Shown here piece by piece: positions 59,369-64,000 of a DNA stretch of 64,000 nt; position 1 is the stretch's first letter; each line of letters starts with the position of its first letter. The DNA lies in NCBI GenBank assembly GCA_016234445.1, contig JACRBT010000007.1:61404-125403 (forward strand), read 5' to 3'. Below the pieces are notes generated by a model, which searched no databases, was not told where the DNA came from, and saw only the letters and a program-made list of their open reading frames with translations. The DNA is from Chloroflexota bacterium. GTDB taxonomy: Bacteria; Chloroflexota; Dehalococcoidia; Tepidiformales; Tepidiformaceae. The position numbers and the translations under genes were made by a program.

Positions 59369-60112
59369 ATGCGCCGCCCCTTCGTCGCCGGCAACTGGAA
59401 GATGAACACCACCCGCGAAGAGGCGGCCGCCCTCGCCGACGCGGTCGTCCAGTCGACCCGCGAGGCGGCCTGCGACGTTGCCATCTGTGTCCCCTTCCCT
59501 CACCTTCAGCTCGTGCACGACATAACGCTTCGTACGCACGTCGCCGTCGGCGCCCAGGACGTCTACTGGGAGGCGAAGGGCGCCTTCACCGGCGAGGTCA
59601 GCGTCGCCATGCTCGCGGACTACTGCCAGTACGTGATCATCGGCCACAGTGAACGCCGCCAGTTCTTCGGCGAGACTGACGAGACCGTGCGCAGGAAGCT
59701 CGCCGCCGTCCTCGCCTCGCCGATCGACCCGATCGTCTGCGTGGGCGAACTCCTCAGCGAACGCCGCGAAGGACGCACCGAAGAGGTCCTCGCCCGCCAG
59801 GTTCGCGAAGGCCTCGCCGGCGTCGAGCTCAGTGCCCGCGTGACCGTCGCTTACGAACCCGTGTGGGCGATCGGCACCGGCGAGACCGCCACGCCCGAGG
59901 TCGCCCAGGCCGCCTGCGCCTTCATCCGCGGCGAACTCCGCAAGCTCTGCGGTCCCATCGCCGGCGACATTCGCATCCAGTACGGCGGCAGTGTCAGCCC
60001 CGCCAACGCCGCCGTCCTCTTCGCCCAGCCCGACATCGACGGGGGCCTCGTTGGCGGTGCCTCCCTTAACGCCGAGCAGTTCGCCGCCATCGTCGCCGCG
60101 GCAGGCGCTTGA
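59369..60112 (+). CDS. tpiA: Triosephosphate isomerase
   Basis: 247 residues. NWKMNTT (Lys), GHSERRQFFGE (His) and AYEPVWAIGTG (Glu) are the three active-site segments. Its ATG follows apgM by three bases and its stop overlaps miaA by one base. Confidence 0.97.
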   Translation: MRRPFVAGNWKMNTTREEAAALADAVVQSTREAACDVAICVPFPHLQLVHDITLRTHVAVGAQDVYWEAKGAFTGEVSVAMLADYCQYVIIGHSERRQFFGETDETVRRKLAAVLASPIDPIVCVGELLSERREGRTEEVLARQVREGLAGVELSARVTVAYEPVWAIGTGETATPEVAQAACAFIRGELRKLCGPIAGDIRIQYGGSVSPANAAVLFAQPDIDGGLVGGASLNAEQFAAIVAAAGA

Positions 60113-61050
60113 TGCTTCGCCGCCTGGTTGCCATTGTCGGCCCCACGGGGTCCGGGAAGTCGGCCATCGCCCTCCAGCTGGCGCGCGAACTCGGCGGCGA
60201 GATCGTCAACGCCGACAGCCGCCAGGTCTACCGCGGCATGGACATCGGCACCGCCAAGCCCACTGTCGCGGAGCGCCGCCTCGTCCGCCACCACCTCTTC
60301 GACATCGCCGACCCCCGCGACGACTACAGCCTCGCCCTCTACCAGCGTGACGCCCGGGCCGTCCTCGAAGACATCTGGGCCCGCGACACGTTCGCCTGGC
60401 TCGTTGGCGGCACCGGCCAGTACGCCTGGGGACTCCTGGAGAACTGGTCCGTCCCCGAAGTCCCGCCCGACGGGACGCTCCGCCGGGAGTTGACCGCCTT
60501 CGCCGCCGAACGTGGCGTCGAAGCCCTCCATGCTCGCCTCGCCGCGGTCGACCCGCTCGCCGCCGAGCGCATAGACCCACGCAACGTCCGACGCGTCGTC
60601 CGCGCGCTCGAAGTGCACCACCACACCGGCGTCCCCATCAGCACCTGGCAAACCAAGGGGTCGCCAGACTTCGAGTACCTCCTCTTCGGCATCGACGTCC
60701 CCAAAGACGAACTCGACCGCCGGATCGACGCCCGCGTCGATGCGATGTTCGCCGCCGGCTTTGTCGACGAGGTCCGCGCCCTCCTCGCCGACGGGGTTCC
60801 CAGCGACGCCGGCAGCATGTCGTCCATCGGGTACGCGGAGATCGGACGCTTCCTCGAAGGCGCCATTTCCCTCGATGAGGCCATCGACGCCACGAAGCGC
60901 GCCACACGCCGCCTCGCGCGCCGCCAGGCCCAGTGGTTCCGCCGCGACGACCGCCGCATCTCCTGGGTCCACGACGCCGACGACATCGAGATGCAGGCCA
61001 ACATCTTCACCGGCGCCTGCACCAACACGATCCGCGGCGCGCGGCGGTAG
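60112..61050 (+). CDS. miaA: tRNA dimethylallyltransferase
   Basis: 312 residues. VAIVGPTGSGKSAIALQLA is the P-loop and NADSRQVYRGMDIGTAKP and GGTGQYAWGLLE follow as in MiaA. It prenylates A37 of tRNAs reading U-initial codons. A TTG at 60109 is an alternative start. Confidence 0.96.
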   Translation: MLRRLVAIVGPTGSGKSAIALQLARELGGEIVNADSRQVYRGMDIGTAKPTVAERRLVRHHLFDIADPRDDYSLALYQRDARAVLEDIWARDTFAWLVGGTGQYAWGLLENWSVPEVPPDGTLRRELTAFAAERGVEALHARLAAVDPLAAERIDPRNVRRVVRALEVHHHTGVPISTWQTKGSPDFEYLLFGIDVPKDELDRRIDARVDAMFAAGFVDEVRALLADGVPSDAGSMSSIGYAEIGRFLEGAISLDEAIDATKRATRRLARRQAQWFRRDDRRISWVHDADDIEMQANIFTGACTNTIRGARR

Positions 61051-61054
61051 AGGG

Positions 61055-61152
61055 CGGCTGTCGGCTCTCGGCTCTCGGCTCTCGGCTCTCGGCACTCGGT
61101 ACTCGGTACTCGGTACTCGGTACTCGGTACTCGGTACTCGGTACTCGGTATG
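61055..61152 (+). repeat. Heptanucleotide repeat array 8 (longest)
   Basis: Fourteen units in perfect 7-base register: one CGGCTGT, four CGGCTCT, one CGGCACT, seven CGGTACT, one CGGTATG. It starts five bases after the miaA stop and ends eight bases before the -10 box of the HicB-like gene. Confidence 0.95.
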
Positions 61153-61159
61153 GGCCTGC

Positions 61160-61165
61160 TACAAT
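61160..61165 (+). promoter_or_regulatory. -10 box for a leaderless HicB-like transcript
   Basis: TACAAT, six bases, then the ATG at 61172. Its -35 region falls inside heptad array 8. Confidence 0.5.
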
Positions 61166-61171
61166 CCGTCC

Positions 61172-61342
61172 ATGAGGAACGAGTTCACGGCCATCATTGA
61201 GCCGGGCGAGAACGGCTGGTGGATCGCGCAGTGCCCCGAGGTCCCCGGTGCCAACGGCCAGGGCCGAACCCCCGAGGAAGCCCGGTCTGACCTCGCGGCG
61301 GCAATCGAGCTTGTGCTCGAATACCTGCGCGACGAGGCCTAA
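61172..61342 (+). CDS. HicB-like small protein (orphan)
   Basis: 56 residues: FTAIIEPGENGWWIAQCPEV and GRTPEEARSDLAAAIELVLE match the HicB antitoxin-type partial RNase-H fold. No HicA partner is adjacent on either side and there is no DNA-binding extension. It could be an orphan antitoxin or a housekeeping member of the family. The start is supported by the TANNNT box; there is no ribosome site. Confidence 0.78.
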   Translation: MRNEFTAIIEPGENGWWIAQCPEVPGANGQGRTPEEARSDLAAAIELVLEYLRDEA

Positions 61343-61344
61343 GT

Positions 61345-61393
61345 CCTCAACACTCAGCACTCGGAACTCGGAACTCGGAACTCGGAACTCCGT
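61345..61393 (+). repeat. Heptanucleotide repeat array 9
   Basis: Seven units: CCTCAAC, ACTCAGC, then four ACTCGGA and ACTCCGT. It ends five bases before the dapF -10 box. Confidence 0.85.
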
Positions 61394-61398
61394 ACTGC

Positions 61399-61404
61399 TA
61401 GAAT
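61399..61404 (+). promoter_or_regulatory. -10 box for leaderless dapF transcript
   Basis: TAGAAT, six bases, then the ATG at 61411. Confidence 0.5.
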
Positions 61405-61410
61405 CGAGTC

Positions 61411-62253
61411 ATGCGCGTCACCAAGATGCATGGCCTCGGCAACGACTACGTCTACATCTGGCCCCACGACGGCGAAGCACGAGACTGGCACGACCTCGCC
61501 CGCCGCGTCTCCGACCGCCACTTCGGCATCGGCAGCGACGGCCTGATCCTCGCGCTCCCCTCGCAGGTCGCCGACATGCGGATGCGGATGTTCAACGCCG
61601 ACGGCTCGGAAGCGGAGATGTGCGGCAACGGCATCCGCTGCGTGGTCAAGTTCGCCATCGAAGAGGGCCTCGTGCCGGCCGCGAAGGACGAAGTCACTGT
61701 CGAGACCCTCGCCGGCATCAAGACCCTGCAGTTGAGCCGCGAGCACGGTGTGGTCGTCGCCGCTCGCGTCGACATGGGTCCCCCGAACTTCGACCCTGCC
61801 TCCCTCCCCGCCACGGTCGAGGGTCCCGGGCCCGTCATCGACCTCCCCCTCACGGTCGGGGGCGTCGACCTCAAGCTCACCCTCGTCAGCGTCGGCAACC
61901 CCCACGCCATCCACTACGTGGCCGACGACCCGGACCTCTTCCCCCTCGAACGCATCGGCCCGCTCGTCGAGAACCACCCGATGTTCCCGCGGCGCACCAA
62001 CTTCCAGGTCGTCCAGGTGCTGGATCGCGGCCACGTGAAGCACCGCGTCTGGGAGCGCGGCTCCGGCATCACCCTCGCCTCCGGGACCAGCGCTTCCGCC
62101 GTCGCGGCTGCCTCCCGCCTCCGCGGCTTCACCGGCGACCGCATCGTGGACTCCCTCCCCGGCGGCGACCTCGTCCTCGAATGGGACGGGCACGGCTCCA
62201 TCTTCATGACTGGCCCCGCCACCCGCGTCTTCGACGCCGACTGGCAGGACTGA
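61411..62253 (+). CDS. dapF: Diaminopimelate epimerase with Cys-to-Ser active site
   Basis: 280 residues. HGLGNDYV and NADGSEAEMCGNGIRC (with Cys71) are normal, as are GNPH and ERGSG. The second catalytic motif, usually ACGTG, reads ASGTS: residue 224 is Ser (codon TCC at 62080-62082) where the other thiol acid/base cysteine is expected. The family converts LL- to meso-diaminopimelate by a two-base mechanism that needs both cysteines. The adjacent dapL makes its substrate. The enzyme may be slow, altered, or supplemented elsewhere. The start follows a TANNNT box by six bases. Confidence 0.88.
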   Translation: MRVTKMHGLGNDYVYIWPHDGEARDWHDLARRVSDRHFGIGSDGLILALPSQVADMRMRMFNADGSEAEMCGNGIRCVVKFAIEEGLVPAAKDEVTVETLAGIKTLQLSREHGVVVAARVDMGPPNFDPASLPATVEGPGPVIDLPLTVGGVDLKLTLVSVGNPHAIHYVADDPDLFPLERIGPLVENHPMFPRRTNFQVVQVLDRGHVKHRVWERGSGITLASGTSASAVAAASRLRGFTGDRIVDSLPGGDLVLEWDGHGSIFMTGPATRVFDADWQD

Positions 62254-62306
62254 CCGGCGCCTCTCGAGTCGCCGCTACCCTCCCGCTCCGCTACGATCAC
62301 CCCCTG

Positions 62307-62348
62307 AGTACCAACGACTAACAGCTAATAGCTAACAGCTAACAGCCA
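62307..62348 (+). repeat. Heptanucleotide repeat array 10
   Basis: Six units: AGTACCA, ACGACTA, ACAGCTA, ATAGCTA, ACAGCTA, ACAGCCA. It lies in the 113-base gap between dapF and dapL. Confidence 0.75.
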
Positions 62349-62366
62349 CCCCCAGGAGCCCGTGCC

Positions 62367-63530
62367 ATGAAGCTCGCGAAGCGCGTCGAGTCGCTCCCGC
62401 CCTACCTTTTCGCCGAAATCTCCAAGAAGATCGCCGCAAAGCGCGCCCAGGGCGTCGACATCGTCACCTTCGGCATCGGCGACCCCGACATCCCCACGCC
62501 CCCGCACATCCTCGACGCCCTCCACAAGGCGATCGACGACCCCGCGAACCATCGCTACCCCGAGTCAGAAGGCCTGCCCGAGCTTCGCCAGTCCATCTCC
62601 GATTGGTACGAGCGCCGCTTCGAAATCAAGTTCGACCCGCAGAAGGAGACGCTCCCGCTCATCGGCTCGAAGGAGGGCATCGGCCACATCGCCCTCTGCT
62701 TCATCGACCCCGGCGACGTCGCAATCGTCCCCGACCCCGGCTATCCGGTGTACGAAGTCGGCACGATGTTCGCCGGCGGCACCTCCTACAAGGTCGACTG
62801 CACCCGTGAGAACGGCTGGCTCGTCGACTTCGACAAGATCCCCAACGATGTCGCCGACAGGGCGAAGCTCATCTGGCTGAACTACCCTAACAATCCAACG
62901 GGCGCCGTCGCCGGCTTCGACTTCTTCGAACGCGCCGTGGCCTGGGCGAAGCGCCACGACGTGGCCATCCTCCACGACAACCCCTACTGCGACGTCGCCT
63001 ACGACGGCTACAAGCCGATCAGCATCTTCCAGGTCCCGGGCGCCCGCGACGTCGCGGTCGAATTCAACTCCTGGTCCAAGATCTACAACATGACCGGCTG
63101 GCGGATCGGCATGGTTGTCGGCAACGCCCAGATGGTCGACGCCCTGATGCGCGTGAAGTCGAACATCGACAGCGGCATCCCGCAGGCGATCCAGCGCATG
63201 GCCATCGAAGCCGTCTACGGGCCCCAGGACTGCATCGACGAACACAACCGGATCTACCAGCACCGGCGCGACCGGATGGTCGAGACCCTCCGCCGGATTG
63301 GCCTCGAAGTCGACACCCCTCGCGCCTCGCTCTACGTCTGGGCGAAGCTCCCCGACGGGGTCACGAGCGCCGACTACGCCGCCCGGCTGATCGACGAGAC
63401 CGGCGTCGTCGTCACCCCCGGCCGCGGCTACGGCCTCAACGGCGAAGGCTACATCCGCCTCAGCGTCACGACCCCCGACGACCGCATGGAAGAGGGTCTG
63501 CGGCGCCTGGAGGCCTGGAAGGGCCACTGA
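62367..63530 (+). CDS. dapL: LL-diaminopimelate aminotransferase
   Basis: 387 residues of class I PLP aminotransferase. YPESEGLPELRQSISDWYER, LNYPNNPTGAVA and SWSKIYNMTGWRIGMVVGN (PLP Lys238) are DapL-like. It converts tetrahydrodipicolinate directly to LL-diaminopimelate, bypassing DapC-DapE. A strong AGGAG precedes the ATG. It is adjacent to dapF. A related glutamate or aspartate aminotransferase is the main alternative. Confidence 0.85.
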   Translation: MKLAKRVESLPPYLFAEISKKIAAKRAQGVDIVTFGIGDPDIPTPPHILDALHKAIDDPANHRYPESEGLPELRQSISDWYERRFEIKFDPQKETLPLIGSKEGIGHIALCFIDPGDVAIVPDPGYPVYEVGTMFAGGTSYKVDCTRENGWLVDFDKIPNDVADRAKLIWLNYPNNPTGAVAGFDFFERAVAWAKRHDVAILHDNPYCDVAYDGYKPISIFQVPGARDVAVEFNSWSKIYNMTGWRIGMVVGNAQMVDALMRVKSNIDSGIPQAIQRMAIEAVYGPQDCIDEHNRIYQHRRDRMVETLRRIGLEVDTPRASLYVWAKLPDGVTSADYAARLIDETGVVVTPGRGYGLNGEGYIRLSVTTPDDRMEEGLRRLEAWKGH

Positions 63531-63766
63531 TGCCCACGGTCCTGCGCTCTGGTCCTTACCGGCTGTACTTTTACAGCAACGAAGGGGATGAACCGGCGCA
63601 CATCCACGTGGACCGCGACCGACAAAGCGCGAAGTTCTGGCTGGAGCCGGTTTCCGTCGCCCGGAACCTCGGCTTTTCTCCGCGCGAGCTTGGTACAATC
63701 GAAGCCATCGTCCTCGGGAACGAAGCTGCTCTACTGGAGGCATGGGATGAGTTCCACCGGCCCTAA
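63530..63766 (+). CDS. DUF4160-family protein
   Basis: 78 residues: YRLYFYSNEGDEPAHIHVDR and FSPRELGTIEAIVLGNEAAL match DUF4160, which is usually found with DUF2442. The pair resembles a toxin-antitoxin arrangement, though activity is unproven. ATG overlaps the dapL stop by one base. Confidence 0.85.
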   Translation: MPTVLRSGPYRLYFYSNEGDEPAHIHVDRDRQSAKFWLEPVSVARNLGFSPRELGTIEAIVLGNEAALLEAWDEFHRP

Positions 63767-64000
63767 CCCCGGTCAAGCCGTCAAAGATGTCCGTTTTGAC
63801 GACTACAGCCTCATCGTCGACCTCGTGGACGGCCGCACCATCTCGGTTCCCCTTGCCTGGTTCCCCCGGCTCCTCCATGCCACACCCGCGCAGCGAGGCC
63901 ATTGGGAAGTGGCCGGGGCCGGTTTCGGGATCCATTGGCCCGAGATCGACGAAGACCTGAGCACCGAAGGCCTCCTCGCCGGAGTCCCGGCGGCCGCCGC
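63747..64000 (+). CDS. DUF2442-family protein (3' end outside window)
   Basis: The visible 84 residues begin MSSTGPNPGQAVKDVRFDDY and continue with WFPRLLHATPAQRGHWEVAG, the DUF2442 pattern. The ATG at 63747 has GGAGG upstream and overlaps the DUF4160 gene by 20 bases. Partner of the preceding gene. Confidence 0.8.
   Translation, partial: MSSTGPNPGQAVKDVRFDDYSLIVDLVDGRTISVPLAWFPRLLHATPAQRGHWEVAGAGFGIHWPEIDEDLSTEGLLAGVPAAA

Noticed and set aside
61055..61152. Possible CRISPR array
   Set aside because: The repeat unit is only seven bases with no spacers and no cas genes nearby.

Overview
The window is a visibly GC-rich, gene-dense bacterial chromosome segment with about 60 protein genes. Most are chromosomal housekeeping genes, and I see no insertion sequence, prophage, CRISPR array, rRNA or tRNA. 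The gene mix fits a Chloroflexota bacterium, perhaps of the Dehalococcoidia: LL-diaminopimelate aminotransferase beside dapF, ferredoxin-dependent 2-oxoacid oxidoreductases, a CdaA/CdaR pair joined to der-plsY-gpsA, and many TANNNT-driven leaderless starts. This placement is inference from gene content and was not tested by any search.

Layout. 1-3118: a membrane-tethered LuxR-type regulator (cut by the window edge), a small lipoprotein, ilvE and a PH-domain membrane protein. 3318-6862: a two-gene NifJ-type 2-oxoacid:ferredoxin oxidoreductase. 6872-13740: hydrolase, matrixin-like metalloprotease, lipoproteins, a cytidylate-kinase-like protein and a tandem HD-GYP protein, separated by repeat-rich spacers. 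13984-19688: CBS protein, korA, korB, zinc-ribbon CBS protein, LysR regulator and PHP phosphoesterase. 19696-26221: DinB, transglycosylase, two alpha/beta hydrolases, a VanY-like peptidase, a crotonase and a duplicated-domain protein. 26306-28069: HesB-type Fe-S carrier and, divergently, cysteine desulfurase. 28139-32697 (minus): fabD, fabF, a HicB-like/DinB protein, a second fabF and acpP. 32787-36493 (minus): priA and an MFS transporter. 36591-46346: amidohydrolase, membrane protein, xthA, then dacA-cdaR-der-plsY-gpsA and HEAT-repeat, Nudix and GNAT genes. 46561-47958: an orphan AAA ATPase. 48083-55259 (minus): a purine operon, guaA-purD-purE-cupin-purB-membrane protein-purC-purS. 55303-61050: tsaC, rpiB, pgk, a small membrane protein, apgM, tpiA and miaA. 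61172-64000: HicB-like protein, dapF, dapL and a DUF4160/DUF2442 pair.

Metabolically, ferredoxin-linked oxidation or synthesis of pyruvate and 2-oxoglutarate, lower glycolysis, fatty-acid elongation, purine synthesis and the meso-DAP branch of lysine/peptidoglycan synthesis are all represented. Regulation is suggested by the CBS pair around korAB, a LysR gene with a perfect inverted repeat at its own start, c-di-AMP synthesis (dacA) and an HD-GYP protein.

The most unusual features are four. (1) Ten intergenic arrays of degenerate 7-bp repeats, several abutting promoter -10 boxes. (2) At least eleven genes whose start codon lies 6-7 nt after a TANNNT box, implying leaderless mRNAs. (3) A DapF whose second catalytic cysteine is serine. 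(4) A HicB-like/DinB gene with no canonical start codon at its natural 5' end.
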